This document shows, piece after piece, positions 46,501-54,640 of a stretch of 64,000 nucleotides of DNA. Every line of letters starts with the position of its first letter. Position 1 is the stretch's first letter. The notes below the pieces were generated by a model. It had not been told where the DNA came from, searched no databases, and saw only the letters and a program-made list of their open reading frames with translations. The position numbers and the translations under genes were made by a program. This DNA is from Pseudomonas extremaustralis (GTDB lineage: Bacteria; Pseudomonadota; Gammaproteobacteria; Pseudomonadales; Pseudomonadaceae), in assembly GCF_900102035.1 (NCBI RefSeq), contig NZ_LT629689.1, forward strand, positions 3,084,001 through 3,148,000, read 5' to 3'.

Positions 46501-46990
46501 CATCCGCAAAGGCGAGCAACCGAACCTGGATCAACCCCTGGGCGGCGGTCCGGAGATCAACCTGCGCTTGCCGGCATTGATTCCCGAAGACTACCTGCCG
46601 GATGTGCACGCGCGGCTGATCCTGTACAAGCGCATTGCCTCGGCCACCGACGAAGAAGGCCTCAAGGACCTGCAGGTCGAGATGATCGACCGCTTCGGCC
46701 TGCTGCCCGAACCGACCAAGAACCTGGTGCGCCTGACCCTGCTCAAATTGCAGGCCGAGCAACTGGGGATCAAGAAGGTCGACGCCGGGCCGCAGGGTGG
46801 GCGCATTGAGTTCGAAGCGCAGACGCCGGTGGACCCATTGGTGCTGATCAAGCTGATCCAAGGCCAGCCCAACCGCTACAAGTTCGAAGGGGCTACGCTG
46901 TTCAAGTTCATGGTGCCGATGGAACGTGCAGAAGAACGCTTCAATACCCTGGAGGCGCTGTTCGAGCGCCTCATCCCGAAATCTGTTTGA
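43541..46990 (+). CDS. mfd: Transcription-repair coupling factor
   Basis: A 1149-residue Mfd, of the usual length. It displaces RNA polymerase stalled at lesions and recruits UvrA. It has an N-terminal UvrB-like region (HFPDWETLPYD, SPHQDIISQRIASLYRL), an RNA polymerase-interacting domain around VVHIDHGVGRYLGLQ, the translocase Walker A GDVGFGKTEVAMRAAF, the DEEH box (VIIDEEHRFGVRQKE), LTLTATPIPRTL, and motif VI QLRGRVGRSHHQAYAYLL. A C-terminal TRCF domain ends the protein. The GTG start at 43541 is chosen for the conserved MPVLRLPQLP terminus. The CsiV-like gene follows 11 bp downstream. Confidence 0.97.
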   Translation: MPVLRLPQLPAAAGKQHWGNLPGAALSLAIAEAASAAKRFTLLLTADSQSAERLEQELSFFAPDLPVLHFPDWETLPYDLFSPHQDIISQRIASLYRLPELAHGVLVVPITTALHRLAPTKFLLGSSLVLDIGQKLDVEQMRTRLEASGYRCVDTVYEHGEFAVRGALIDLFPMGSKLPYRIDLFDDEIETLRTFDPENQRSIDKVESIKLLPAREFPLQKDAVTRFKARFRERFDVDFRRCPIFQDLSSGITPAGIEYYLPLFFDETSTLFDYLPQDTQVFSLPGIEQAAENFWNDVRNRYEERRVDPSRPLLPPAELFLPVEDCFARLKNWPRVVASQEDVDAGSGRTRFPAQTLPNLAIEAKASQPLEALSNFLGDFPGRVLFTAESAGRREVLLELLERLKLRPKTVDSWPDFVASKDRLAITIAPLDEGLLLDDPALALIAESPLFGQRVMQRRRREKRADANNDAVIKNLTELREGAPVVHIDHGVGRYLGLQTLEIDNQAAEFLTMEYAEGAKLYVPVANLHLIARYTGSDDALAPLHRLGSETWQKAKRKAAEQVRDVAAELLDIYARRAAREGYAFADPKADYATFSAGFAFEETPDQQTTIEAVRADMLAPKPMDRLVCGDVGFGKTEVAMRAAFIAVHGGKQVAILVPTTLLAQQHYNSFRDRFADWPVTVEVMSRFKSAKEVNAAVADLAEGKIDIVIGTHKLLSDDVKIKNLGLVIIDEEHRFGVRQKEQLKALRSEVDILTLTATPIPRTLNMAVSGMRDLSIIATPPARRLSVRTFVMEQNNSTVKEALLRELLRGGQVYYLHNDVKTIEKCAADLAELVPEARIAIGHGQMRERDLEQVMSDFYHKRFNVLIASTIIETGIDVPSANTIIIERADKFGLAQLHQLRGRVGRSHHQAYAYLLTPPRQQITGDAEKRLEAIANTQDLGAGFVLATNDLEIRGAGELLGDGQSGQIQAVGFTLYMEMLERAVKAIRKGEQPNLDQPLGGGPEINLRLPALIPEDYLPDVHARLILYKRIASATDEEGLKDLQVEMIDRFGLLPEPTKNLVRLTLLKLQAEQLGIKKVDAGPQGGRIEFEAQTPVDPLVLIKLIQGQPNRYKFEGATLFKFMVPMERAEERFNTLEALFERLIPKSV

Positions 46991-47001
46991 AGGACGCCCC
47001 A

Positions 47002-47568
47002 ATGCGCGTGTTCCGCATTCTGAGCCTGATGTTGGTGGTACTCGCACCCTCGGCCTACGCCGACAGCCCGTACCAAGTGGAAATGATCCTGGTGCGCCAG
47101 AACGCGGAACCGGAGCTAAGCAGCCGCGCCGCGCCGGAGGACTGGGACGCCGGGGCCGTGCACCTGGGCGATAAAATGAGCCCGCCGCGCCTGAGTACGA
47201 TCGTCGACAAACTGCGTGCAGATACCAACTACACCGTGCTCGCCCACAAGGCCTGGGAGCAGAATCTCGGTGAACAGCCGGTAAAAATCGCGATCACCGA
47301 GGGCCCGGAACAGTTCGGTCAGTTTCCCATTGAGGGCGTGCTGAGCCTGCAACTGGGTCGTTTCACCGATATCGATGCGGACTTCTGGATCAACCGCTTC
47401 GACAGCAACGGCAGCGTGATCGCCAGCGAGCACATGGCCCAAAAGGACGTGCGCACCAAAAACAACCAGCTCAACTATCTGGACGGCGGCCACCTGGCGC
47501 TGCTGATCAAGATCACTTCGCTGACCGCCAAACCACCCAGCGCACCACCGCCCGACATTCAGGACTGA
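47002..47568 (+). CDS. CsiV-family exported protein
   Basis: A 188-residue protein with signal peptide MRVFRILSLMLVVLAPSAYA and a mature domain matching the CsiV family (YQVEMILVRQ at the start, and LRADTNYTVLAHKAWEQNL). CsiV of Shewanella/Pseudoalteromonas relatives is described as a peptidoglycan-associated protein of SulA-like naming in databases, but its role here is unknown. AAGGACG upstream overlaps the mfd stop, and the helicase gene follows after 9 bp, so mfd, this gene and the helicase probably form one operon. Confidence 0.75.
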   Translation: MRVFRILSLMLVVLAPSAYADSPYQVEMILVRQNAEPELSSRAAPEDWDAGAVHLGDKMSPPRLSTIVDKLRADTNYTVLAHKAWEQNLGEQPVKIAITEGPEQFGQFPIEGVLSLQLGRFTDIDADFWINRFDSNGSVIASEHMAQKDVRTKNNQLNYLDGGHLALLIKITSLTAKPPSAPPPDIQD

Positions 47569-47577
47569 TCCCGCGCC

Positions 47578-50271
47578 ATGTCCCTGACGTCGTCGCTGAC
47601 CAAACCCCTGGCCCCCTCGTGGGCCAATCGCTTCAAAGAGCAAAGCCTGGAGCGTGGGCGGCGTTATGCGCTGGAGAACCGCGTGCGCATCGTCGAGTGC
47701 GGCGACAGCACCATCGTCGCCAGTTGCGAGGGGTCGGGCAGCAACGTCTACCGGCAGACCATTACCCTGCGCGAATCAGCCAAGGGCACCTTGATCCTGG
47801 TGGACAGTCGCTGTACGTGCCCAGTGCACACCAACTGCAAACATATTGCCGCCGTGCTGCTCAAGGTTCAGGAAACCCTGGCCTACCCGGCCGCTGCCCA
47901 GGACGCTGAACTGCTGGAAAAACTCCAGGCCGTGCTGGACAACCGTGTGGCGCTGCCACAGGTGGTGATGGAGGATGTACTGCCCGTTCCGCGCTTGTGG
48001 CTGGCCAGCGCCGAATTCAGTGCGTTCGAGCCGCGCAACGGCAAGATGCAACGTTACATCCAGCACCGCGCAGCGTTGTCGTTCAACTATCTGGGCAACT
48101 ATGTCAGCGGGCAAAAGAACGCTGACATCATCGTGCGCCAGGAAACCCAGAGCCTGCGCATCAAGCGCCATCCCGAGCTGGAGCAACCGTATCGCGAGCA
48201 ACTGCGCCTGCTTGGCTTCAAGATCGCCACACGCCAGAGCAAGGCCTTGCCGGAAAGCGCCGGCGAGCTGTTCGAGATGGTCAATGACAGCGCGTGGCTG
48301 AACTTCACCCTCAACGCATCGCCGACACTGCGGGCCGAAGGCTGGGAAATGCAGATCGACGACGACTTCGGTTTCGACCTGAGCCCGGTGGAGGACTGGT
48401 ATGCCACCGTCGACGAAGGGCCGGAGCGTGACTGGTTCGACCTGGAGCTGGGGATCATCGTCAACGGCGAACGCCTGAGCCTGCTGCCAATCCTGCTCAA
48501 CCTGATGCGCTCCCACACCGAAATCCTCTTCCCGGAAAAAATCGCCCGGCGGCGTGATGATGAGCTGATCCTGGTGAATATCCCCGCCCTACCCAATGGC
48601 GGCCATGGCCCGCTGCAAGTGGCGTTGCCCTATGGCCGACTGAAACCGGTACTGGCAACCCTCGGTGAGTTTTACCTGCAGGAACCCGGCGCCACCACGC
48701 TGCGCCTGGCAAAAGCCGATGCGATCCGCCTGAACCCGCTGGAAGACCTGCCCTTGCAATGGGAGGGTGGCGAAAAGATTCGCAACTTTGCCCAGCGCCT
48801 GCGGGACATCAAGAACTTCACCTGCGCGCCCCCCGAAGGCTTGAACGCAACGCTGCGGCCTTACCAGCTCGAAGGCTTGAGCTGGATGCAGTCGCTGCGT
48901 CAGCTGGAGGTAGGCGGGATTCTTGCGGATGACATGGGCCTGGGCAAAACCCTGCAGACCCTGGCGCACATCCTTACTGAAAAAGCCGCCGGACGCCTGG
49001 ACCGGCCCTGCATGGTGGTGATGCCCACCAGTCTGATCCCCAACTGGCTCGACGAGGCGGCGCACTTCACCCCGCAACTCAAGGTGCTGGCGCTGTACGG
49101 CGCCGGGCGCAAAAAACACTTCGCGAGCCTGCAAGACTACGACCTGCTGCTGACCACCTACGCGCTACTGCCCAAGGACATCGAACAGCTCGCGCCCCTG
49201 CCCTTGCACGTTTTGATCCTCGACGAAGCCCAGTACATCAAGAACCCATCCAGCAAAGCGGCCCAAGCGGCGCGCGAGCTGAACGCACGGCAGCGCCTGT
49301 GCCTGAGCGGCACACCGCTGGAAAACCACTTGGGTGAGTTGTGGTCACTGTTCCACTTCCTGCTGCCGGGCTGGCTTGGCGACCTCAAGAGCTTCAACCG
49401 CGATTACCGCGCGCCGATCGAAAAGCGCGGCAGCGATGTACGATTGCAGCACCTCAACGGTCGGATCAAACCCTTCCTGCTGCGCCGGACCAAGGAACAG
49501 GTGGCGACGGAATTACCGCCCAAGACCGAGATCATCCATTGGGTCGACCTCAATGAAGCCCAGCGCGACGTGTACGAAACCATGCGCCTGGCCATGGATA
49601 AAAAAGTCCGCGACGAAATCACCCGCAAAGGCGTGGCGCGCAGCCAGATCATCATTCTTGAAGCGCTGCTCAAGTTGCGCCAGGTGTGCTGCGACCTGCG
49701 CCTGGTCAACGACGCCAGCCTGCCCTCCCGTGGCAGCAGCTCGGGCAAACTCGACAGCCTGATGGAAATGCTCGAGGAACTGTTCGCCGAAGGGCGTCGG
49801 ATCCTGTTGTTCTCCCAGTTCACCTCGATGCTGAGCCTGATTGAACTCGAGCTGAAAAAACGCGGCGTCGCCTACGCGCTGCTGACCGGCCAGACCCGCG
49901 ATCGGCGCACACCGGTGAAGGATTTCCAGAGCGGCAAGCTGCAGATCTTTCTGATCAGCCTGAAGGCGGGCGGTGTAGGCCTGAACCTGACCGAAGCCGA
50001 CACCGTGATCCACTACGACCCCTGGTGGAACCCGGCCACGGAAAACCAGGCCACCGACCGTGCGTATCGCATTGGCCAGGAGAAACCGGTGTTCGTGTAC
50101 AAGATGATTGCCCGAGGCACAGTGGAAGAGAAAATTCAGCACCTGCAGAAAGAAAAGTCCGACCTTGCAGCGGGCGTGCTGGATGGGCGGACCACGGGGG
50201 ATTGGCAGTTGGGCAATGAGGATATCGAGGCGCTGTTTGCGCCGTTGCCCAATAAGCAGGAAAAACGTTGA
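47578..50271 (+). CDS. SWIM zinc-finger SNF2-family helicase/ATPase
   Basis: An 897-residue SNF2-type DNA translocase. A SWIM zinc finger lies near the N-terminus (C79, C81, C87, H89 in CTCPVHTNCKHIAAVLL), then a long middle region, then the ATPase: motif I DDMGLGKTLQTLAHIL, motif II LILDEAQYIKN, LSGTPLENHLGELWSLF, and C-terminal helicase motifs ISLKAGGVGLNLTEAD and QATDRAYRIGQEKPV. SWIM-SNF2 proteins remodel protein-DNA complexes; a bacterial role in transcription recycling or repair is likely, and linkage with mfd supports that. It is not RapA, which lacks the SWIM domain. Confidence 0.9.
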   Translation: MSLTSSLTKPLAPSWANRFKEQSLERGRRYALENRVRIVECGDSTIVASCEGSGSNVYRQTITLRESAKGTLILVDSRCTCPVHTNCKHIAAVLLKVQETLAYPAAAQDAELLEKLQAVLDNRVALPQVVMEDVLPVPRLWLASAEFSAFEPRNGKMQRYIQHRAALSFNYLGNYVSGQKNADIIVRQETQSLRIKRHPELEQPYREQLRLLGFKIATRQSKALPESAGELFEMVNDSAWLNFTLNASPTLRAEGWEMQIDDDFGFDLSPVEDWYATVDEGPERDWFDLELGIIVNGERLSLLPILLNLMRSHTEILFPEKIARRRDDELILVNIPALPNGGHGPLQVALPYGRLKPVLATLGEFYLQEPGATTLRLAKADAIRLNPLEDLPLQWEGGEKIRNFAQRLRDIKNFTCAPPEGLNATLRPYQLEGLSWMQSLRQLEVGGILADDMGLGKTLQTLAHILTEKAAGRLDRPCMVVMPTSLIPNWLDEAAHFTPQLKVLALYGAGRKKHFASLQDYDLLLTTYALLPKDIEQLAPLPLHVLILDEAQYIKNPSSKAAQAARELNARQRLCLSGTPLENHLGELWSLFHFLLPGWLGDLKSFNRDYRAPIEKRGSDVRLQHLNGRIKPFLLRRTKEQVATELPPKTEIIHWVDLNEAQRDVYETMRLAMDKKVRDEITRKGVARSQIIILEALLKLRQVCCDLRLVNDASLPSRGSSSGKLDSLMEMLEELFAEGRRILLFSQFTSMLSLIELELKKRGVAYALLTGQTRDRRTPVKDFQSGKLQIFLISLKAGGVGLNLTEADTVIHYDPWWNPATENQATDRAYRIGQEKPVFVYKMIARGTVEEKIQHLQKEKSDLAAGVLDGRTTGDWQLGNEDIEALFAPLPNKQEKR

Positions 50272-50282
50272 CGGCTAGACCG

Positions 50283-50315
50283 TCTTCGCGAGCAAGCCAG
50301 CTTGCTCACGAAGGA
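50283..50315. repeat. REP-type palindrome (variant)
   Basis: TTCGCGAGCAAGCCAGCTTGCTCACGAA, a self-paired variant of the GCGAGC class, between the helicase gene and nagZ, which are convergent. Confidence 0.7.
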
Positions 50316-50328
50316 CATGCCTGGGCTG

Positions 50329-51339
50329 TCAGTCGATCAACTGCGCATCCCGCAACGCAGTCAGCGCCGTCAGCCACCGCGGGTCTTGTTTGTAGTCCGT
50401 CGAGGCAATCGCCTGGCCCCGCATCCGCGCAATCCGCGCCGACGGCGTGACCTTCATCCGCTGGGCCGCACTGAGCGCCAGCTCGGCCGCCGCACGATCA
50501 TTGCACACCAGACCCATGTCGCAACCGGCAGTCAGCGCCGCTTCAATCCGACTGGCCGCGTCACCGACCACATGGGCACCGGCCATGGACAGATCGTCAC
50601 TGAAAATCACCCCGTCAAACTGCAACTCACCGCGCAGGATGTCCTGTAACCAGCGACGCGAGAAACCCGCGGGCTGAGCATCGACTTGCGGGTAAATCAC
50701 GTGGGCCGGCATCACCGCTGCCAATTGCCGGCTCAGGCGTGCGAAAGGCACCAGATCATTGGCGCGAATATCCTCCAGACTGCGCTCATCATTGGGAATC
50801 GCAACGTGGGAATCGGCCTCAGCCCACCCGTGACCCGGAAAGTGTTTGCCGGTGGCGGCCATGCCGGCGCTGTTCATGCCACGGATAAAGGCACCGGCAA
50901 GCACGGCGGCGCGCTCGGGGTTACCTTCGAAGGCACGGGTGCCGACCACGGCGCTGCGTTGATAGTCCAGGTCCAGCACCGGGGCGAAGCTCAGGTCCAG
51001 GCCAACGGCCAGGACTTCAGTAGCCATGATCCAGCCACACTGCTCGGCCAGGTATTCGGCGTTGGGGTTGTCCGCCAGCGCGCGCATGGCCGGCAGGCGC
51101 ACAAACCCCTGGCGCAAACGCTGCACGCGACCGCCCTCCTGGTCGACCGCCAGCAGCAAGTCCGGGCGCACGGCACGAATCGCCGCGCTCAACTCCCGCA
51201 CCTGGCGCGGGTGCTCGATATTGCGCGCAAAAATGATCAGACCGCCCACCTCAGGCTGGCGCAACAGGTGGCGATCTTCGGCCGTCAGCCATGTGCCGGC
51301 AATGTCGACCATCAAAGAACCTTGCAGGGCAGCAGTCAT
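50329..51339 (-). CDS. nagZ: Beta-N-acetylhexosaminidase (muropeptide recycling)
   Basis: A 336-residue cytoplasmic family GH3 enzyme, cleaving GlcNAc from anhydro-muropeptides and so producing the AmpR-activating ligands of AmpC induction. The catalytic His/Asp loop is KHFPGHGWAEADSH, VDQEGGRVQRLRQGF is the substrate-binding segment, and the nucleophile Asp is in IFSDDLSMAGA. The length matches NagZ. It works in the same recycling pathway as MupP near the left end of the window. It lies downstream of psrA on the same strand with a gap of about 140 bp. Confidence 0.97.
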   Translation of the reverse strand: MTAALQGSLMVDIAGTWLTAEDRHLLRQPEVGGLIIFARNIEHPRQVRELSAAIRAVRPDLLLAVDQEGGRVQRLRQGFVRLPAMRALADNPNAEYLAEQCGWIMATEVLAVGLDLSFAPVLDLDYQRSAVVGTRAFEGNPERAAVLAGAFIRGMNSAGMAATGKHFPGHGWAEADSHVAIPNDERSLEDIRANDLVPFARLSRQLAAVMPAHVIYPQVDAQPAGFSRRWLQDILRGELQFDGVIFSDDLSMAGAHVVGDAASRIEAALTAGCDMGLVCNDRAAAELALSAAQRMKVTPSARIARMRGQAIASTDYKQDPRWLTALTALRDAQLID

Positions 51340-51482
51340 AAACCTTCCTTAAATAACGCACACAATCCATCGCCCTCGCGGCGCGACAAGCGCGGCGAGA
51401 ACGACGGATTGCGAGTAAATAGCTGAATTCGGCATGGGCGGCTAGCTTAGCGGATGCCAGCGGCCACGCCCACCCGGGACGG

Positions 51483-52190
51483 TCAAACCTTCGCGGGGAT
51501 TGAAGTGGATTTGCTACGCGGACGCAATTGAGCGGCGACCATGGCCTGGTCGGTCACGCCGGTTTCGGCGCGCATGCCGGCCGCGAGGAACGGTACCATC
51601 AGGCGCATCACCTGCTCGATGGAAGTGTTGACGCCGAAATCGGTCTCGGCAATCGCCCGCAACGCTTTGATCCCGGACATGCTGAAGGCTGCGGCGCCAA
51701 GCATGAAGTGCACGCGCCAGAACAATTCGATCGGAGGAATACGCGGTGCGGCTTCGTTGACCAGCAACATATAGCGGCGGAACACCTTGCCGTACATGTC
51801 TTCCAGGTAACGGCGCAGGTGGCCCTGGCTCTGACTGAAGGCCAAGCCCAACAGGCGCATGAAGATCGACAGGTCGTTACCGCTGCGCGGTTGCACCACC
51901 AGCGCTTGCTCAACGAGGATTTCCAACAGTTCTTCCAGGCTTGGCTTATGGTCGGCCTTGGCCTGGCGGCGCTCGAGCTCACGGTCGAGACTCGCACAGA
52001 ATGGCCCCAGGAAACGTGAGAACACCGCTTGGATCAGGGCTTTTTTCGAGCCGAAATGATAGTTCACGGCGGCAAGATTGACCCCTGCCTTGCTGGTGAT
52101 CAGCCGCAATGAAGTTTCAGCAAATCCTTTTTCCGCGAACAATTGCTCAGCAGCATCGAGAATGCGTTCAACGGTTTCCGACTGGGCCAT
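51483..52190 (-). CDS. psrA: TetR-family fatty-acid-responsive regulator PsrA
   Basis: A 235-residue TetR-type regulator: the N-terminal HTH domain (VERILDAAEQLFAEKGFAETSLRLI to VNLAAVNYHFGSKKALIQAVF) and a C-terminal ligand domain. Its identity rests on its place between nagZ and lexA, as in other pseudomonads, and on the palindromic PsrA box in its own promoter. PsrA binds long-chain fatty acids, represses itself and beta-oxidation genes, and activates rpoS. The start at 52190 has GGAG upstream (GGCGGAGTAGCC). fadBA, a known PsrA target in P. aeruginosa, is in this window. Confidence 0.92.
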   Translation of the reverse strand: MAQSETVERILDAAEQLFAEKGFAETSLRLITSKAGVNLAAVNYHFGSKKALIQAVFSRFLGPFCASLDRELERRQAKADHKPSLEELLEILVEQALVVQPRSGNDLSIFMRLLGLAFSQSQGHLRRYLEDMYGKVFRRYMLLVNEAAPRIPPIELFWRVHFMLGAAAFSMSGIKALRAIAETDFGVNTSIEQVMRLMVPFLAAGMRAETGVTDQAMVAAQLRPRSKSTSIPAKV

Positions 52191-52217
52191 GGCTACTCCG
52201 CCTGACAAACACTTGTT

Positions 52218-52233
52218 TGAAACATACGTTTCA
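52218..52233 (-). promoter_or_regulatory. PsrA box (autoregulatory)
   Basis: TGAAACATACGTTTCA has perfect 6-bp arms (TGAAAC/GTTTCA) around a 4-bp centre and fits the PsrA consensus (G/C)AAAC-N2-4-GTTT(G/C). It is 28 bp upstream of the psrA start, ideal for repression. Confidence 0.78.
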
Positions 52234-52408
52234 GCCTGTGTCTTGTCAAGCCTGTGGGTTCGCTTTCCGGCCGGGCAGTCACCTATTTGAGCGCTATTTA
52301 ATCACATCCTTTCGACTCTGTAGGCAGCGCTATCTCTGCCGTGTAGGAGAGATAACCGATGACCGTCCAGCGGACGCGCAAAAAAGGATGATTGCCAAGC
52401 ACAGTCCA

Positions 52409-52424
52409 CTGTATATAATCCCAG
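52409..52424 (+). promoter_or_regulatory. LexA box 1
   Basis: CTGTATATAATCCCAG fits the LexA consensus CTG-N10-CAG and includes TATAAT, so repressor binding would block the promoter. It lies 30 bp upstream of lexA. Confidence 0.88.
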
Positions 52425-52427
52425 TCA

Positions 52428-52443
52428 CTGTATAAAAAGACAG
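52428..52443 (+). promoter_or_regulatory. LexA box 2
   Basis: CTGTATAAAAAGACAG is a second CTG-N10-CAG box, 3 bp after box 1 and 10 bp upstream of the lexA start. Tandem boxes are typical of lexA autoregulation. Confidence 0.88.
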
Positions 52444-52453
52444 AGCGATCAAC

Positions 52454-53062
52454 ATGCTAAAACTGACGCCACGCCAAGCTGAGATTCTGGCTTTTATCAA
52501 GCGCTGCCTCGATGACAACGGCTACCCGCCGACACGAGCGGAAATTGCGCTGGAACTGGGGTTCAAATCCCCCAATGCCGCCGAGGAACACCTCAAGGCC
52601 CTCGCTCGCAAAGGCGCGATCGAGATGACCCCAGGTGCCTCGCGGGGTATTCGCATCCCGGGCTTCGAAGCCAAGGCTGACGAATCGACCCTGCCGATCA
52701 TCGGTCGCGTCGCTGCCGGTGCGCCGATCCTGGCGCAGCAGCACGTCGAGGAATCCTGCAACATCAACCCGACCTTCTTCCATCCCCGCGCCGACTACCT
52801 GCTGCGGGTCCATGGCATGAGCATGAAGGACGTGGGCATTTTCGATGGCGACCTGCTGGCCGTCCACACCACCCGCGAAGCCCGTAACGGCCAGATCGTC
52901 GTCGCCCGTATCGGCGATGAAGTCACCGTCAAACGCTTCAAGCGCGAAGGCAGCAAGGTCTGGCTCCTGGCCGAGAACCCTGAGTTCGCCCCGATTGAAG
53001 TCAACCTGAAAGACCAGGACCTGGTGATCGAAGGCCTGAGCGTCGGCGTCATTCGCCGCTAA
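52454..53062 (+). CDS. lexA: SOS-response repressor LexA
   Basis: A 202-residue LexA. The N-terminal winged HTH covers about 1-65 ([29 protein letters not shown]). The self-cleavage bond is Ala88-Gly89 in RVAAGAPI. The catalytic dyad is Ser123 (HGMSMKD) and Lys160 (EVTVKRFK). RecA filaments stimulate the cleavage on DNA damage, lifting repression. Two LexA boxes lie directly upstream. sulA starts 10 bp after the stop with AAAGGAGG between, so the two form an operon. Confidence 0.98.
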   Translation: MLKLTPRQAEILAFIKRCLDDNGYPPTRAEIALELGFKSPNAAEEHLKALARKGAIEMTPGASRGIRIPGFEAKADESTLPIIGRVAAGAPILAQQHVEESCNINPTFFHPRADYLLRVHGMSMKDVGIFDGDLLAVHTTREARNGQIVVARIGDEVTVKRFKREGSKVWLLAENPEFAPIEVNLKDQDLVIEGLSVGVIRR

Positions 53063-53072
53063 AGGAGGCATC

Positions 53073-53546
53073 ATGCAGCTCGTTCACACCCCACAACACA
53101 CACAACTGTCGCTTTTCGAGGCCTTTATGGCCCAACCCCTTGCGCCGATCCTCAAGGAAACGGTCGAGGCGCCCTGGAGCGCCGAACCCGAGGTGTTCAG
53201 TGAGCTGTCGTTGCGCGGTGCGGCCGGGAGCTGCCTGAGCCTGCTGGCACCGATTCTTCGCGAGTTGAGCGAGGAGCAGGATGCCCGCTGGCTGACGCTG
53301 ATCGCACCGCCCGCCAGCCTGACCCAGGCCTGGCTGCGGGACGCAGGTCTCAACCGCGAGCGCATCCTGTTGCTGCAACCCCGCGGCACCCAAAGCGCCC
53401 AGCAATTAACCTGCGAAGCCTTGCGCCTGGGCCGCAGCCATACGGTGGTGAGCTGGCTGAACCCGCTGAACGCGACTGCCAAGCAACAACTGATCAGCGC
53501 CGCACGTACAGGCGATGCACAGAGCTTGAATATCCGATTGGGGTAA
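53073..53546 (+). CDS. sulA: SOS cell-division inhibitor SulA
   Basis: A 157-residue SulA, which binds FtsZ and blocks septation during the SOS response. RGAAGSCLSLLAPILRELSEEQDARWLTLIAPP and the AWLRDAGLNRERILLLQP region resemble the RecA-like fold of SulA. A strong Shine-Dalgarno (AAAGGAGG) is present. It has no LexA box of its own, so induction comes from the lexA promoter. E. coli SulA is degraded by Lon through its C-terminal tail; the tail here (LNIRLG) differs. Confidence 0.93.
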   Translation: MQLVHTPQHTQLSLFEAFMAQPLAPILKETVEAPWSAEPEVFSELSLRGAAGSCLSLLAPILRELSEEQDARWLTLIAPPASLTQAWLRDAGLNRERILLLQPRGTQSAQQLTCEALRLGRSHTVVSWLNPLNATAKQQLISAARTGDAQSLNIRLG

Positions 53547-53576
53547 TCTGGTGAGCAGGCTTGCTCACCCTGAAAC

Positions 53577-53810
53577 TCAGTGAAGAACCCGCGGCCCATC
53601 CTCTTTTTCCGGCTCGCCTTCCGCCAGGCGACCGGCCATCTGCACACCAACACTCAACATGGCTTTTGCCACTTCAACGTGTTGGCCTTGCAGGAACACT
53701 TTTGCATCTTCGGAAAAATCCAGAATAACCAGAGAACCTTCGTCCTCAGCACGGCGCAGCTCGATTCGGCCGTCAGGCAACTCAACAATTTCCAGAAAGG
53801 ACGTCGGCAT
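53577..53810 (-). CDS. Conserved hypothetical protein
   Basis: A 77-residue acidic protein starting at the ATG at 53810 (MPTSFLEIVELPDGRIELRR). Alternating strands followed by a helix (EVAKAMLSVGVQMAGRLA) suggest a small alpha/beta fold. A homologue occupies the same place after sulA in other pseudomonads. No function is known. It is convergent with sulA, with a short hairpin (GGTGAGCA...TGCTCACC, 53550-53569) between them. Confidence 0.75.
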   Translation of the reverse strand: MPTSFLEIVELPDGRIELRRAEDEGSLVILDFSEDAKVFLQGQHVEVAKAMLSVGVQMAGRLAEGEPEKEDGPRVLH

Positions 53811-53928
53811 AAAAGTCTGTTCTCCACGAAAGGCAGGGATTATATCAGTCATCCGCCCGGCCTCGCTGAGGATCTGAGGGGGTTTCTTTACGGCTTGATG
53901 AACGGTGCACACGAAATCGAACCCGTCT

Positions 53929-54450
53929 TCAGCACTCGTTCAGGCCCTCACGAAAGCGCAGCGCCATCTTTTTCAGTTCCTGGCGCCAACCCTCCAGCTC
54001 TTCCCGACTCAGTGGCTTGGGCTCATCCTCTTCCAGCGTAACCGCCACGATCAGCGGCTGTGTCACGTCGCCCTTGGGCACGCGGGGAATTCGCGGTGGC
54101 TGGAACATGTCGGCATGGGCTTTGAGTAAACGTGCGACCCAACTGTCCGGGTTTTGGGCCATTTCCACCAACTCGGCGAGCTCTGGGATGGCCATGGTCT
54201 CCAGCACTTCGCGGCTGATGATCATTTCCGCGCGGGGCGAACCGGCCTGGGGCAAGCGGTAGAACCCGGCAATCTCATGGCACAACCCCAGCAAGGCACC
54301 ATACAGGTGGAACAAGGCGGCTTCACGCCCCGCCAGAAGCAGCGCGATGGCGTTCATCTCTTTCCCTTCCTCGGCGCGGCCAAGGGCTTCCAGGGACAAA
54401 CCCGCGAAATAAATTTTCTGGTTGGTACGGGTATAGAGTTCGTTGGCCAT
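53929..54450 (-). CDS. Conserved hypothetical protein (DUF6586-like)
   Basis: A 173-residue, mostly helical soluble protein starting at ATG 54450 (GGAG upstream). Recognisable stretches are ELYTRTNQKIYFAGLSLEAL and EMIISREVLETMAIPELAEL. It corresponds to a family found next to topA in pseudomonads, annotated as DUF6586. No catalytic motif was seen. It is separated from topA by a REP doublet. Confidence 0.75.
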   Translation of the reverse strand: MANELYTRTNQKIYFAGLSLEALGRAEEGKEMNAIALLLAGREAALFHLYGALLGLCHEIAGFYRLPQAGSPRAEMIISREVLETMAIPELAELVEMAQNPDSWVARLLKAHADMFQPPRIPRVPKGDVTQPLIVAVTLEEDEPKPLSREELEGWRQELKKMALRFREGLNEC

Positions 54451-54487
54451 GACGGCAATCTCCACAACGAATAGGCGTGATGCTGAT

Positions 54488-54596
54488 ATGTAGGAGCAAA
54501 CTTGCTCGCGAAAAACCTGGGGCCGCCGTTGGGCATCAAGTTTTTCGCGTAATCGTTAACGACCTTCGCGAACAAGCTCGCGGCTACAGCAAGCAA
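54488..54596. repeat. REP-type palindromic doublet
   Basis: Left unit TGTAGGAGCAAACTTGCTCG starting at 54488 and inverted right unit (TTCGCGAACAAGCTCGCGGC) ending at 54596, with a 55-bp spacer. Same class as 28296-28393. Confidence 0.8.
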
Positions 54597-54640
54597 AAGC
54601 CGTCTATGCAGACGGCTTTTAGCGTTAACAGACTAGCCGA

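Noticed and set aside
45185..47047. 620-codon minus-strand frame opposite mfd
   Set aside because: Antisense shadow of the well-supported mfd gene.
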